DNA of 64,000 nucleotides from Nonomuraea sp. NEAU-A123. GTDB lineage: Bacteria > Actinomycetota > Actinomycetes > Streptosporangiales > Streptosporangiaceae. The notes under the pieces were generated by a model. The model was not told the origin of the DNA. It saw nothing but the letters and a program-made list of their open reading frames with translations, and did no database searches. Location of the stretch: the NCBI RefSeq assembly GCF_018603905.1, contig NZ_JAHFZZ010000024.1, positions 106,170-170,169 on the forward strand. The letters run 5' to 3'. A program made the translations under genes and the position numbers. Shown here one piece after another: positions 24,998 through 34,103 of this stretch (position 1 is its first letter; each line of letters opens with the position of its first letter).

Positions 24998-26836
24998 ATG
25001 ACAACCACTGACCTTGCCGACGCGAGGGGACAGTCCACACCATCGTCGGATGCCGATTCCACGGCGGGACAGAGCATGGCAGAGCTGCTGCGCCCTCATC
25101 TCGGGAGTTTCGCCGCCGTCATGATCCTCCAGGTCATCGGCGCTGTCGCGGGTCTGGCACCGCTGCTGGCAGTCGTCGAACTGGGGCGAGCCCTGTTGTC
25201 GCCCGGCCCGATCGATCACGGCCATGTCTGGTTCGTCGTGATCGCGGGGGCGGCCGGGTTGTTCGTCCGGCTGCTGTTCACGGCCGCGTCCTCCGGAATC
25301 GGGCATCTCCTCGACGGCCAGGTGCAACTGTCGTTTCGCCGGCAACTGGCCGCGCGGCTGGGGCGCGTACCGATCGGCTGGTTCTCCCGGCGCCGGACCG
25401 GCGAGCTGGCGAAGGTGGTGGGGGACGACGTGAGTGCCGTACATCCGTTCATCGCCCACACCCCCGGCGAGCTCGCCTCCGCGTTCGTGGTGCCGCTGGT
25501 GTCGCTGGTCTACTTGTTCGCCATCGACTGGCGGCTCACGCTGATCACACTGATACCGGTGGGGCTGGCAGTGGCGCTGGTCCCCCTGATGATGTTCCCG
25601 ACCCGGCTGCGTGAGCAGGAGGAGTTCGACGCGGCCATGGGACGGATTTCGAGTTCCGTCGTCGAGTTCGTGCAGGGCATCGCGGTGGTCAAGGCGTTCG
25701 GCGGATCCGGGCGCGCCCATCGTAAGTTCCGCACGGCCGCGGACGATTTCGTCGACAGCTTCTACCGGTGGGTGCGCGGCATCTCCGGGATCGCCGCCGG
25801 GATGCAGCTGGTGCTGTCGCCGCCGTTCGTGCTGCTGGTCGTGCTGATCGGCGGTGCGACACTGATCACGGCCGGCGCCATGGCCCCGGCCGACCTGCTG
25901 CCCTTCCTGCTGCTGGGACTGGGCCTGACCGCTCCGGTGGCGGCCCTCGGTCACGGCTTCGACGACATGCAGGCCGCCCGGCGCGCGGTCGGACGGATCC
26001 GGGACGTGCTCGACGTACCACCGCTACCGGAGCCCGCCCATCCGGTCGCGCCACACGGACACCGGGTGGAGCTGCGTGACGTTCGATTCGGTTACGAACC
26101 CGATCACGAGGTGCTGCGCGGGATCGACCTGGTGCTCGAACCGGGGACGGTCACCGCGATCGTCGGACCGTCGGGAAGCGGGAAGTCCACGCTGGTTCAG
26201 CTGTTGCCGCGGTTCTTCGACCCGACCCATGGTTCGGTCGTCCTGGGCGGTGTCGATCTGCGCCAGATCGGCAGCCGGGAGCTCTATCGGCTGGTCTCCT
26301 TCATGTTCCAGGACGTTCGCCTGCTGCGCGCGTCGGTCGCGGACAACATCGCGCTGGCGGTACCGCATGCCGACTTCGATGACGTGGTTCGCGCCGCCAA
26401 GCTGGCGAATATTCATGACCGAATTCTCGAGCTGCCACGCGGATACGAGTCGGTGATCGGTGAGGACGCCGGACTGTCGGGTGGGGAGGCGCAGCGGATC
26501 TCGCTGGCCCGCGCACTGCTCGCCGCCACGCCCGTCCTGGTGCTCGACGAGGCGACCTCCTTCGCCGACCCGCAGACCGAACAGGCGGTGCGCCGGGCCC
26601 TGGCGACGCTGGGGAGCGATCAGACGATTCTGGTCATCGCCCATCGCCTGGAGACGGTCGCCGACGCCGACACCGTCGTGGTGCTGGAGAACGGGTCGAT
26701 CGTCGAGCGAGGCAAGCCCGCCGAGCTGCTGGCACGGGACGGGAAGTTCGCCGCGTTCTGGCGATCCCACCGATCGGCGATCGCCGACGAGATCGAAACC
26801 CCTGATGGCGTAGTGCAAGGAGACGAGCCCCGATGA
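24998..26836 (+). CDS. ABC exporter half-transporter 1 (IrtA/YbtP-like, heterodimeric)
   Basis: The 612-aa protein has a six-helix membrane domain (about 30-350), then an ATPase with Walker A GPSGSGKST (about 390), signature LSGGEAQRISLARA (about 495), Walker B VLVLDEATSFAD (about 518) and the AHRL switch. The start codon is the ATG at 24998 after GGGAAAG. The gene overlaps its partner by four bases, and the two halves differ, as in heterodimeric exporters such as IrtAB and YbtPQ, which handle siderophores. No siderophore gene is next to it, so the substrate is open. It lacks the siderophore-interaction domain of mycobacterial IrtA. Confidence 0.85.
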   Translation: MTTTDLADARGQSTPSSDADSTAGQSMAELLRPHLGSFAAVMILQVIGAVAGLAPLLAVVELGRALLSPGPIDHGHVWFVVIAGAAGLFVRLLFTAASSGIGHLLDGQVQLSFRRQLAARLGRVPIGWFSRRRTGELAKVVGDDVSAVHPFIAHTPGELASAFVVPLVSLVYLFAIDWRLTLITLIPVGLAVALVPLMMFPTRLREQEEFDAAMGRISSSVVEFVQGIAVVKAFGGSGRAHRKFRTAADDFVDSFYRWVRGISGIAAGMQLVLSPPFVLLVVLIGGATLITAGAMAPADLLPFLLLGLGLTAPVAALGHGFDDMQAARRAVGRIRDVLDVPPLPEPAHPVAPHGHRVELRDVRFGYEPDHEVLRGIDLVLEPGTVTAIVGPSGSGKSTLVQLLPRFFDPTHGSVVLGGVDLRQIGSRELYRLVSFMFQDVRLLRASVADNIALAVPHADFDDVVRAAKLANIHDRILELPRGYESVIGEDAGLSGGEAQRISLARALLAATPVLVLDEATSFADPQTEQAVRRALATLGSDQTILVIAHRLETVADADTVVVLENGSIVERGKPAELLARDGKFAAFWRSHRSAIADEIETPDGVVQGDEPR

Positions 26837-28545
26837 TTCGAATGCTGCTGCGCGTGCTGGGACACGAGTACGCCCAGCCGGTGCGTCGCACCGTGGCCCT
26901 GATGACGACGACCGCGGTGGTCGAGGGTTTGTCCTACGCACTGCTGGTTCCCGTGCTGCGCGCGCTGTTCGGGAGCAGCCCAGGAGATGCGCGGTCGTGG
27001 CTGATCGCGTTCGGGGCCGCGGTCGCGGTCTACGCGGTGCTGCGCTATGTCAGTGATCTGTCTGGTTTCCGCGTCGGGACCACGCTGTTGCGCGGTATGT
27101 ATCACCGGCTCGGCGATCATCTGGCCCGATTGCCGATCGGCTGGTACAGCGCCGGCCGCGTCGGAGAGGTGTCCGTCATGGCCAGCAGCGGCCTCCTGCA
27201 GGCGATGAGCGTGATAGCACACCTGCTGGCACCGTTCATCTCCGCCTGTGTGACCCCCCTGACGATCGTTGTCGTACTGCTCGCCTTCAACTGGCAGCTG
27301 GGGCTGGCCGCGTTGGTCGCCGCACCGATCGTGGCGGCGATCCAGATCTGGACGGGACGCTCGACGGCCGCCGACGATGCGGAGAGCGCCGAACGCGGCC
27401 GTGAGGCCACCGGGCGGGTCATCGAATATCTCCAGGCCCAGCCGGTGCTGCGCGCCGGCGGCCGGACCGTTGAACGCTTCCGGTCGCTCGACGACTCGCT
27501 GCGTGAAGTCCAGCGCGCATCCCGCCGGTCCACGCTGTCGGCGCTGCCCGGCATCGTGGGCTTGACGCTCACGGTGCAGGCGATGTTCACCGTGCTGCTG
27601 GTCCTGGGCGCCTACCTCGCGCTCGGCGGGAGCATCGGCGCGGCGGAGGTCCTGTCGATCCTGGTGCTCGCCGCCCGCTGCGCCGACCCGCTGCTGTCGC
27701 TGGCGGCCATGGGTGGCAAACTGCGTGGCGCGCGTTCCGAGCTGGCCAGACTCGACACGGTGTTGCGCACCGAGCCGCTGCCGGAACCTCGCGAACCGAT
27801 CCAGCCGGTACGCCATGACCTGGAGCTCGAGTCCGTCGCCTTCCGGCATGGCGACCGCATGGTGATGGACGACGTGTCGTTGTCCGTGCCGGCGGGACAG
27901 CGGCTCGCCGTGGTCGGACCGTCGGGTGCCGGCAAGACCACATTGCTGCAGTTGCTCGCGCGCTTCTACGACGTGGACGCGGGCGTGGTGCGTCTGGGGG
28001 GTGTGGACGTGCGCGCGATCAGCACCGAGGTGTTGATGGCGCAGTTCGCCATCGTCTTCCAGGACGTCTATCTCTTCGACGGCACGATCGAGGAGAACGT
28101 GCGGCTCGGCCGTCCCGACGCAGGCGTTGCCGACGTACGGGCGGCAGCGATCGCGGCGCGGTTGGACGAGGTGATCGAGCGACTGCCCGGCGGATGGGCG
28201 GCGCATGTCGGCGAGGGCGGCGCGCTGCTGTCGGGTGGTGAGCGCCAGCGTGTCTCGATCGCGCGAGCGCTGCTGAAGGACGCGCCCGTCGTCCTGCTGG
28301 ACGAGGTGACCTCCGCGCTGGACCCGGTGAACGAGGCGGCGGTCCACGAAGGAATCGAGCGCCTGATGGCGGGCCGGACGGTGGTGATGGTGGCGCACCG
28401 GATGCGGACCGTCCAACGCGCCGATCGTGTCGTCTTTCTGGACGGGGGCCGGATCGTCGAGGAAGGCAGCCACGACGAGCTACTGCGCCGCGGCGGCCGC
28501 TACGCCGATTTCTGGGAGATCTCCATGACACCGGTAGCGAAGTGA
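26833..28545 (+). CDS. ABC exporter half-transporter 2 (IrtB/YbtQ-like)
   Basis: The 570-aa protein has an N-terminal membrane domain (about 15-320) and an ATPase with Walker A GPSGAGKTT (about 360), Q-loop FQDVYLFDGTIEENV, signature LSGGERQRVSIARA (about 470) and Walker B VVLLDEVTSALDP (about 493). The ATG at 26833 overlaps the stop of the first half. Both ATP sites in the pair look complete. It should act as heterodimer with the product of 24998-26836. Confidence 0.87.
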   Translation: MIRMLLRVLGHEYAQPVRRTVALMTTTAVVEGLSYALLVPVLRALFGSSPGDARSWLIAFGAAVAVYAVLRYVSDLSGFRVGTTLLRGMYHRLGDHLARLPIGWYSAGRVGEVSVMASSGLLQAMSVIAHLLAPFISACVTPLTIVVVLLAFNWQLGLAALVAAPIVAAIQIWTGRSTAADDAESAERGREATGRVIEYLQAQPVLRAGGRTVERFRSLDDSLREVQRASRRSTLSALPGIVGLTLTVQAMFTVLLVLGAYLALGGSIGAAEVLSILVLAARCADPLLSLAAMGGKLRGARSELARLDTVLRTEPLPEPREPIQPVRHDLELESVAFRHGDRMVMDDVSLSVPAGQRLAVVGPSGAGKTTLLQLLARFYDVDAGVVRLGGVDVRAISTEVLMAQFAIVFQDVYLFDGTIEENVRLGRPDAGVADVRAAAIAARLDEVIERLPGGWAAHVGEGGALLSGGERQRVSIARALLKDAPVVLLDEVTSALDPVNEAAVHEGIERLMAGRTVVMVAHRMRTVQRADRVVFLDGGRIVEEGSHDELLRRGGRYADFWEISMTPVAK

Positions 28546-28559
28546 ATGAGCCGGTGAGT

Positions 28560-29489
28560 TCAGCGGCGCAGGGCGGTCTCCCTTTCGACCCGTGACAGCT
28601 TCTCGGGATTGCGTACGGCGTAGAGCCCGGTGATGAGGCCGTCGTCGACGCGCACCGCCATGACGCCCTCGATGGCGCCATTGAGCCGGAAAACCAGCGC
28701 CGGATAGCCATTGACCTGTGCCGGCTGCAGCGACACCGTGGCCGCGATCCTGCCCAGCACGTAAGCCACCTGCTCGGCCCCCACGATCGGCTCCAGCGCG
28801 GCCTGCACGACACCGCCACCGTCACCCAGGAGGACGACATCCGGCGCGAGCAGGTCGAACAGACGTTGCAGATCGCCCGTTTCGACCGCCCGCTGAAACG
28901 CCTCGAGCGCACCCCGGGTCTCGGCCGGGGACACGACCCCCCGCGGACGGCGCGCCGCCACATGCGCCCGCGCCCGATGCGCGATCTGGCGAACCGCGAC
29001 CGGGCTCTTGTCAACGGCCTCGGCGATCTCGTCGTAGGCCAGATCGAACACCTCACGCAGCACGAACACCGCCCGCTCGGTCGGCGTGAGCGTCTCCAGC
29101 ACCAGCAGCATCGCCATCGAGACACTGTCGGCCAGCTCGACGTCCTCGGCCACATCAGGCGCCGTCAGCAGCGGCTCAGGCAACCAAGGACCGACGTAGG
29201 ACTCCTTACGCCGGCCGAGCGTACGCAGCCGGCCGAGCGCCTGCCGCGTGGTGATCCGGACCAGATAGGCACGCTGATCCCGCACCTCGTCAAGATCGAC
29301 CCCCGCCCACCGCAACCAGGTCTCCTGCAGGACGTCCTCGGCGTCGGCGGCCGAGCCCAGCATCTCGTAGGCGACGGTGAACAACAGGTTGCGGTGAGCG
29401 ACGAACGCCTCCGTGGCGGGATCGGGGCGATCGTCGCGGCCCATGTCCCCACCGCGATCGTCGGGCGCCGTCTGCGACGTGCCGGCCAT
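28560..29489 (-). CDS. ECF41-family sigma factor with SnoaL-like C-terminal domain
   Basis: The ATG at 29489 follows AGGAG by 6 nt and gives 309 aa. Sigma-2 (AYEMLGSAADAEDVLQETWLRW) and sigma-4 (LTPTERAVFVLREVFDLAYDEIA, then SPVAVRQIAHRARAH) are followed by a 110-residue SnoaL/NTF2-like domain ending NGYPALVFRLNGAIEGVMAV. In the ECF41 group this fused domain replaces a separate anti-sigma factor. Divergent from it lie AhpD-like and FAD-oxidase genes, the classical ECF41 targets. Its own promoter region bears the same TGTCACA motif, implying autoregulation. Confidence 0.9.
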   Translation of the reverse strand: MAGTSQTAPDDRGGDMGRDDRPDPATEAFVAHRNLLFTVAYEMLGSAADAEDVLQETWLRWAGVDLDEVRDQRAYLVRITTRQALGRLRTLGRRKESYVGPWLPEPLLTAPDVAEDVELADSVSMAMLLVLETLTPTERAVFVLREVFDLAYDEIAEAVDKSPVAVRQIAHRARAHVAARRPRGVVSPAETRGALEAFQRAVETGDLQRLFDLLAPDVVLLGDGGGVVQAALEPIVGAEQVAYVLGRIAATVSLQPAQVNGYPALVFRLNGAIEGVMAVRVDDGLITGLYAVRNPEKLSRVERETALRR

Positions 29490-29527
29490 GGATGACTCCT
29501 GTTCACTCTCGACTGTGTCACCCATCA

Positions 29528-29554
29528 GACACCGGACCCTGCCATTTTGTGACA
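29528..29554 (-). promoter_or_regulatory. ECF41-type promoter of the sigma factor gene
   Basis: On the minus strand TGTCACA (29554-29548) is followed after 16 nt by TGTC (29531-29528), 39 nt before the sigma factor start at 29489. The ECF41 consensus as I recall it is TGTCACA, about 16 nt, CGTC. Confidence 0.55.
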
Positions 29555-29624
29555 TCGATTCCCCGTTGTCCGCTGCCGAATGACAGGACGCCACCTGTTT
29601 GTGGCGCACGTCACATGGCCGCGC

Positions 29625-29651
29625 TGTCACAAGGATCGGGTCGTCGGCATC
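29625..29651 (+). promoter_or_regulatory. ECF41-type promoter of the AhpD-like/FAD-oxidase operon
   Basis: TGTCACA (29625-29631), 16 nt, then CATC (29648-29651), 40 nt before the TTG start at 29691. This mirrors the divergent copy upstream of the sigma factor gene. Confidence 0.5.
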
Positions 29652-29690
29652 TTGTGTTCGTTCAGTACGACAACACGAGGGAGACACGTC

Positions 29691-30167
29691 TTGGAACCCC
29701 GCTTGAACCTCTCGGGCAGCCCGCTCGCCGCCAAGGCCATGAAGTACATCGCCTCGGCCAGCAGGGTGATCATCAAGGACTCGACGGTGCCGACCGCCAC
29801 CCAGGACCTGATGCTGCTCCGCGCGAGTCAGATCAACGGCTGCGGCTTCTGCACCGACGCCCACAGCAAAGACCTCGCGCACGCGGGGGAGGCCTCGGTG
29901 CGCATCAACCTGGTCGCTGCCTGGCGAGAGTCCACGGTGTTCACCGACGCCGAGCGCGCCGCCCTGGAGCTGACCGAGCAGGGCACCCGCATCGCTGATG
30001 CGGCCGGTGGCGTCACGGATGAAGCCTGGGCGAATGCCGCCAAGCACTACGACGAGGAACAGCTGGCAGCCCTGGTGATGCTCATCGCCCTGATCAACGC
30101 CAACAACCGCCTGGGCGTCATCACCCGGCTGCCGGGCGGCGACTACCAGCCCGGCCAGTTCGCATAA
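29691..30167 (+). CDS. AhpD-like carboxymuconolactone decarboxylase family protein
   Basis: A TTG start with GGGAG 7 nt upstream gives 158 aa. The motif NGCGFCTDAHSKD (about 50) has the redox-active CxxC and downstream His of AhpD-type peroxidases, followed by ELTEQGTRIAD and ALINANNRLG typical of the family. It probably works as an alkylhydroperoxidase-like thiol enzyme in the cytoplasm. It is divergent from an ECF41 sigma gene, and carboxymuconolactone decarboxylase-like proteins are one of the three standard ECF41 partners. The FAD oxidase follows 13 bp later. Confidence 0.85.
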   Translation: MEPRLNLSGSPLAAKAMKYIASASRVIIKDSTVPTATQDLMLLRASQINGCGFCTDAHSKDLAHAGEASVRINLVAAWRESTVFTDAERAALELTEQGTRIADAAGGVTDEAWANAAKHYDEEQLAALVMLIALINANNRLGVITRLPGGDYQPGQFA

Positions 30168-30180
30168 CGGAAGGAATGTC

Positions 30181-31521
30181 ATGAGTTCAGCGCTTGAAAC
30201 CCTTCGCCGTGACTTCGGCGGCGACATCATCGAACCGGGCGCAGCGGAGTACGAATCGGCCAGCCGCTCGATATTGGCTTCGGGTAGTCCGGCCTATGTT
30301 CTGCGGCCCAAGAGCGTCGGAGACGTGCGGGCAGGTGTCAGATTCGCGGCCGGCACAGGGCTTTCGCTGTCCGTACGAGGCGGCGGCCATAGCTTTCCGG
30401 GCTTCGGCACCAACGACGGCGGCGTCGTGATCGACCTCAGCAGGCTCGCGAACGTGGAGATCATCAACAAGGACCGTCACCTCGTGCGGATCGGCGGCGG
30501 CGCCACCTGGGGTCAGGTCGCGGACGCCCTGGCCCCGCATGGCCTGGCGATCTCCTCGGGCGACACCAAGAGCGTCGGTGTCGGTGGGCTGACGTTGACC
30601 GGTGGCATCGGCTGGAAGGTCAGGAAGTACGGCCTGGCCCTGGACAGCCTGGTCGCCGCAGAGGTGGTCACGGCCGACGGGGAGGTCGTGTACGCGAGCG
30701 CGGAGGAGAACCCGGAGCTGTTCTGGGCGATTCGCGGTGGCGGCGGCAATTTCGGGATCGTGACCGCTTTCGAGTTCGCGGCACACCCGACGACAGACGT
30801 CTTCTACGGCAAGATCGCTTTTCCGGCGGCGGAGGCGGCCACCGTGCTCCAGGGTTGGGCGGACTACCTCCGCACCGCCCCCGAAGAGCTCACCTCCATC
30901 GCGAGCTTCGCCAATCCCTTCGCCGGCGGACCCGCGGCGCCGGTCGAGATCCAGGTCACCTTCGACGGCGATGATCCGGAGCTCGCGGCCGAGGCGATCG
31001 ACCCGATCCGCCGGCTCGGCACGGCGATCGACGACGATGTCGCGCTCAAGCCCTATGTGGACACGCTCGTGGACGGCGCGACCCCGCCGCCGGGCATTCA
31101 GCTGGTCACCCGAAGCGCATTCGCCGACAAGGAGTCGGTGTCCGAGGTCCTTCAGATCCTTGTCGAGATCGGGGCATCGGCGGGGTCGCCGTTCATCGCC
31201 GTTCGCAGCGTCGGCGGTGCGGTGTCCCGAGTCCCCGACGACGCCACCGCCTACGCGCATCGCCAGGCGGAGCTGATGTTCGTGACCACCATCGCGGGTC
31301 CGAAGCCGGTCGTCGAGGCCGCTCGTCCTGCTCTGGAAGCGATCTGGGGGAGACTCGCACCGCACGTCAACGGCGCCTACGCGAACTTCCTCGCTTCTGC
31401 CACCGAGCAGGACGTCGCCGCGATCTATCCCACGGAGACCTATGAGCGGCTCGCGGCGGTCAAGCGTCAGTACGATCCCGGAAACCTGTTCGCCGGCAAC
31501 CATAACGTCCGTCCCCAGTAG
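30181..31521 (+). CDS. FAD-linked oxidoreductase (BBE-type)
   Basis: The 446-aa protein has a PCMH FAD domain with RGGGHSFPGF (about 61-70), whose His normally binds FAD covalently. The second covalent site, a Cys in the CxxVGVGGLTLGGG region, is absent: the protein reads SGDTKSVGVGGLTLTGG. The flavin is therefore probably mono-covalent. The C-terminal BBE segment YERLAAVKRQYDPGNLFAGNHNV is complete. Substrate is unknown; relatives oxidise sugars or alcohols. It is co-transcribed with the AhpD-like gene under the probable ECF41 promoter. Confidence 0.87.
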   Translation: MSSALETLRRDFGGDIIEPGAAEYESASRSILASGSPAYVLRPKSVGDVRAGVRFAAGTGLSLSVRGGGHSFPGFGTNDGGVVIDLSRLANVEIINKDRHLVRIGGGATWGQVADALAPHGLAISSGDTKSVGVGGLTLTGGIGWKVRKYGLALDSLVAAEVVTADGEVVYASAEENPELFWAIRGGGGNFGIVTAFEFAAHPTTDVFYGKIAFPAAEAATVLQGWADYLRTAPEELTSIASFANPFAGGPAAPVEIQVTFDGDDPELAAEAIDPIRRLGTAIDDDVALKPYVDTLVDGATPPPGIQLVTRSAFADKESVSEVLQILVEIGASAGSPFIAVRSVGGAVSRVPDDATAYAHRQAELMFVTTIAGPKPVVEAARPALEAIWGRLAPHVNGAYANFLASATEQDVAAIYPTETYERLAAVKRQYDPGNLFAGNHNVRPQ

Positions 31522-31560
31522 GTGATCTACAATGTAAAGGCGGTCGGCCAGGATGCGAGC

Positions 31561-32046
31561 TCAGCGGGCGAGGCTGATGGTGGCGGGGATACCTTGGCGG
31601 GTCATCTTGGCGTAGGGGCACAGCGCGGTCGCCTGGGCGAGCAGCGAGGTGGCCGTGTCACGTTCGACTCCGGGCCAGGTCACGACAAGGTCGGCGCGTA
31701 GCTGGTAGCCGCCGTCGGCGGGGTCACGGCCGAAGGCGACGGTTGCCTCCACCGTGATCGGTTCGGGATCGAGGAGGTGCCGGCGGGCCAGCAGGCTGAG
31801 GGCGCCGTGGAAGCAGGCGGCGTATCCGGCGGCGAAGAGCTGTTCGGGGTTCGGGCCGGTGGTGTCGCCGCCCAGTTCCTCGGGCATCCGCAGCTCCAGG
31901 TCGAGGGCCCCGTCGGCGGAGCGGGCCCGGCCGGTGGCCCGGCCGTGGGCGGAGCTGCCGCCGGTCACGGCGACCCGCGTGATGTAGAGCGGTTTGAACG
32001 CGGAGCCGCTGTAGTCGTGCTCCGTGGACAATCTCGGATCGTTCAC
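31561..32046 (-). CDS. OsmC/Ohr-family organic hydroperoxide resistance protein
   Basis: The GTG at 32046 has AAAGG 7 nt upstream and gives 161 aa; a GTG 7 codons earlier is possible. The redox Cys pair of Ohr is present in GYAACFHGAL (about 80) and ALCPYAKMTRQG (about 145). YITRVAVTGGSSAHGRATGR fits the N-terminal part. It reduces organic peroxides with a dihydrolipoyl-type reductant in the cytoplasm. It lies 37 bp downstream of the sigma-4-less ECF41 gene and is probably co-transcribed with it from the promoter at 32985. Confidence 0.87.
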   Translation of the reverse strand: MNDPRLSTEHDYSGSAFKPLYITRVAVTGGSSAHGRATGRARSADGALDLELRMPEELGGDTTGPNPEQLFAAGYAACFHGALSLLARRHLLDPEPITVEATVAFGRDPADGGYQLRADLVVTWPGVERDTATSLLAQATALCPYAKMTRQGIPATISLAR

Positions 32047-32083
32047 CGGTACGCCTTTCAGCGGCACGCCAGGGGGACGCCGG

Positions 32084-32923
32084 TCATGAGCGGTGCCAGC
32101 GCCGCAACTTGTCGGGGTTCAGCACGATCCACACCGCGGTGACCTCCGCACCGGCGACGCTCACGCCGACCACCGCCACGGCCTGGCCCGATCGGCGCAG
32201 CACCAGACCCGTCCGGCCGTTCACGGACGCGACGGACACCTCGGTGCCGGGCCGGCCGGCCAGCAGGGCCGTGACGAACCGGGCGACCGCGTCCGCGCCG
32301 TGGGTCGGGTGGATGGCGGCGCGCAGCTTGCCGCCACCATCGCTCACGACCATCGCGTCCGTGGCCAGGACCGCCCGCAGCGCCGCCGTGTCCCCCGTGT
32401 CGCAGGCCGCCGCGAACCGGCGCGCGACCCGGTCGTGTCTGGCCAGCATCGCTTGGTGTGACCCGGCCTGGTGATGTGCCGCCCCGGGCCCGTCACCGGC
32501 CCTGCACCTCACCCGGCCGGTGACGGGCCCGGGCCGGCGTGCTGAAGTGCCGGTGACGGGTGCCGCAACCGGTTGCGGTACGTTGACAGGTGCGGGAATC
32601 GGGGTGTCAGCGGCGAGCAACTCCAGGCAGATGCCGCCGGCGACCCGCGTCAGCCAGGCGCGCGGCACCGCGATCCCGGCGCGCTCCTCATCGCCGAGGG
32701 CGTACCAGCGGCGGTAGGTCTCTTGCACGATCCGGTCAGCCGTGATGTCCGAGCCGAACATCCACAGGGCCACCTCGAGCAGGTGCTGCCGTTCATCGAG
32801 CATCTCCGCCAGCGTTCCGGCGCTCACCTCGGTCATCTCCTGCCGCCCTGGTAACTGGGGGAGTACGCCCGCGAGCGACGCGGCTTCTCCTGTCTCCAAG
32901 CTGCGGTCAACGGGATCGTCCAC
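32084..32923 (-). CDS. ECF41-like protein lacking the sigma-4 region
   Basis: The GTG at 32923 with GAGGA upstream gives 279 aa. Residues about 40-105 look like sigma-2 (HLLEVALWMFGSDITADRIVQETYRRWYAL, then AWLTRVAGGICLELL). Residues about 165-279 are the ECF41 SnoaL-like domain, ending WIVLNPDKLRRWHRS. Between them, where about 100 residues of sigma-4 should be, there are only about 60 residues rich in Pro, Gly and Ala. The frame is open throughout. Without sigma-4 it cannot bind a -35 element in the ordinary way. It might be a decoy, an antagonist of the neighbouring ECF41 factors, or the product of an in-frame deletion. An ECF41-type promoter lies just upstream, and Ohr just downstream. 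Confidence 0.7.
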   Translation of the reverse strand: MDDPVDRSLETGEAASLAGVLPQLPGRQEMTEVSAGTLAEMLDERQHLLEVALWMFGSDITADRIVQETYRRWYALGDEERAGIAVPRAWLTRVAGGICLELLAADTPIPAPVNVPQPVAAPVTGTSARRPGPVTGRVRCRAGDGPGAAHHQAGSHQAMLARHDRVARRFAAACDTGDTAALRAVLATDAMVVSDGGGKLRAAIHPTHGADAVARFVTALLAGRPGTEVSVASVNGRTGLVLRRSGQAVAVVGVSVAGAEVTAVWIVLNPDKLRRWHRS

Positions 32924-32958
32924 ACGATGTCCTCTGTTCTGTCGGTGTCAGCAGCTAA

Positions 32959-32985
32959 GACCAGATAGCCGGTCCCGTTGTGACG
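32959..32985 (-). promoter_or_regulatory. ECF41-type promoter of the sigma-4-less gene
   Basis: On the minus strand CGTCACA (32985-32979), 16 nt, then GGTCTTAGCTG (32962-32952), 36 nt before the start at 32923. The same GGTCTTAGCTG block occurs at the SDR promoter (35691-35681). Confidence 0.55.
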
Positions 32986-33060
32986 CCCCTCACGGCGCTC
33001 ACGAGACGCGGGCTACGTCGGTCATCGCCTGGCTTGATGCGGTGGACGCCTCCAGCCCGG

Positions 33061-33987
33061 CTAGCCCCTGTCAGGTGTGTGGCGTCCCCGTGAGCGTGAT
33101 CGTGTGAACGCGTCGAGTTTGGCCGGATTGACGAGCCACATGAGGTGATGGATGCCCTGCGGCGAAGCCTCGATCGTGAGAAGCGTGACACCGGTGCGGC
33201 CCCGGGGGACGAGCACGCCGGCCTGCCCGTTCGCTTCGACCCACGTGAAGTCGGCGCCCGGCCAGAACCGTGGCGCGAACGCGGCGATGAATTTCACCAC
33301 GCGGGCGCTGCCCACCAGGGGAAACCGCGCTGCCCCCCTGACGCCGCCGCCGTCGGAGGAGCTGACGACGTCCGCGGCGAACAGGCTTTCGAGGGCGGCG
33401 ACGTTTCCGGTCTGGGCGGCGGTGACGAAGGCCGTCAGGAGGCGTCGGTGTTCGATCTTGTCGATGGGCTCGCGTCGCGCGGCGGACACGTGTTTGCGGG
33501 CCCGGCTGACGAGCTGGCGGACGTTGACCGGGCTGAGCTGGAGGATGTCCGCGATCTGCGCGTACGGGTAGACGAAGGCCTCGCGCAGGACATACGCCGC
33601 CCTTTCGGTCGGGGTGAGTCTTTCGAGCAGCAGCAGGAAGGCGAGTTCGAGTGCTTCGCCGCGTTCGGCGCCGACCGTGGGGTCGGAGCTGGTATCGACG
33701 GGTTCGGGGAGCCAGGGCCCGATGTAGGCTTCGCGGCGCGCTCGGGCGGATTGCGCGACGTTGATGGCCAGGCGGGTGGTGATCTGCGCCAGGAAGGCCG
33801 AGGGGTTTTCGACGGTTGAGCGGTCGGTGTTCTGCCAGCGCAACCAGGCTTCTTGCACGATGTCCTCGGCTTCCGCCGCGCTGCCGAGCATCCGATAGGC
33901 GATGCCGAACAGGCGCGGGCGCAGCGCGACGAAGGCGGAAGCAGCCTCCTCGAGGGTGTCGACCTGTTCCAGGGATTCTGCACGCAT
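33061..33987 (-). CDS. second ECF41-family sigma factor
   Basis: Starting at ATG 33987 (GGGGGG upstream), the protein has 308 aa. Sigma-2 is IAYRMLGSAAEAEDIVQEAWLRW, sigma-4 LTPTERAAYVLREAFVYPYAQIADIL then SPVNVRQLVSRARKH, and the SnoaL-like tail ends LMWLVNPAKLDAFTRS. All expected regions are intact. It is the last gene of a likely run that includes the SDR, cupin and small-protein genes, the type of partner (carboxymuconolactone decarboxylase, oxidoreductase, epimerase) known for ECF41. Confidence 0.9.
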   Translation of the reverse strand: MRAESLEQVDTLEEAASAFVALRPRLFGIAYRMLGSAAEAEDIVQEAWLRWQNTDRSTVENPSAFLAQITTRLAINVAQSARARREAYIGPWLPEPVDTSSDPTVGAERGEALELAFLLLLERLTPTERAAYVLREAFVYPYAQIADILQLSPVNVRQLVSRARKHVSAARREPIDKIEHRRLLTAFVTAAQTGNVAALESLFAADVVSSSDGGGVRGAARFPLVGSARVVKFIAAFAPRFWPGADFTWVEANGQAGVLVPRGRTGVTLLTIEASPQGIHHLMWLVNPAKLDAFTRSRSRGRHTPDRG

Positions 33988-34103
33988 GTTTACCCCCCGC
34001 CTGCGCTGTGTTGTTGTCAACTTTTCCACATCGATTCGGCCGGGCGACGCGGGGGCCTGCCGGTCCGTACCCGCACGTCGCCGTTCCAGGCGCTTCGTTC
34101 GTG

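Noticed and set aside
26620..28473. 617-codon frame antisense to the second ABC half-transporter
   Set aside because: Low-complexity Arg/Gln/His composition and complete overlap with a gene whose motifs are intact.
29490..30230. N-terminal extension of the ECF41 sigma factor to 556 residues
   Set aside because: The extension is antisense to the AhpD-like gene, and the ATG at 29489 has a good ribosome site and family-like start.
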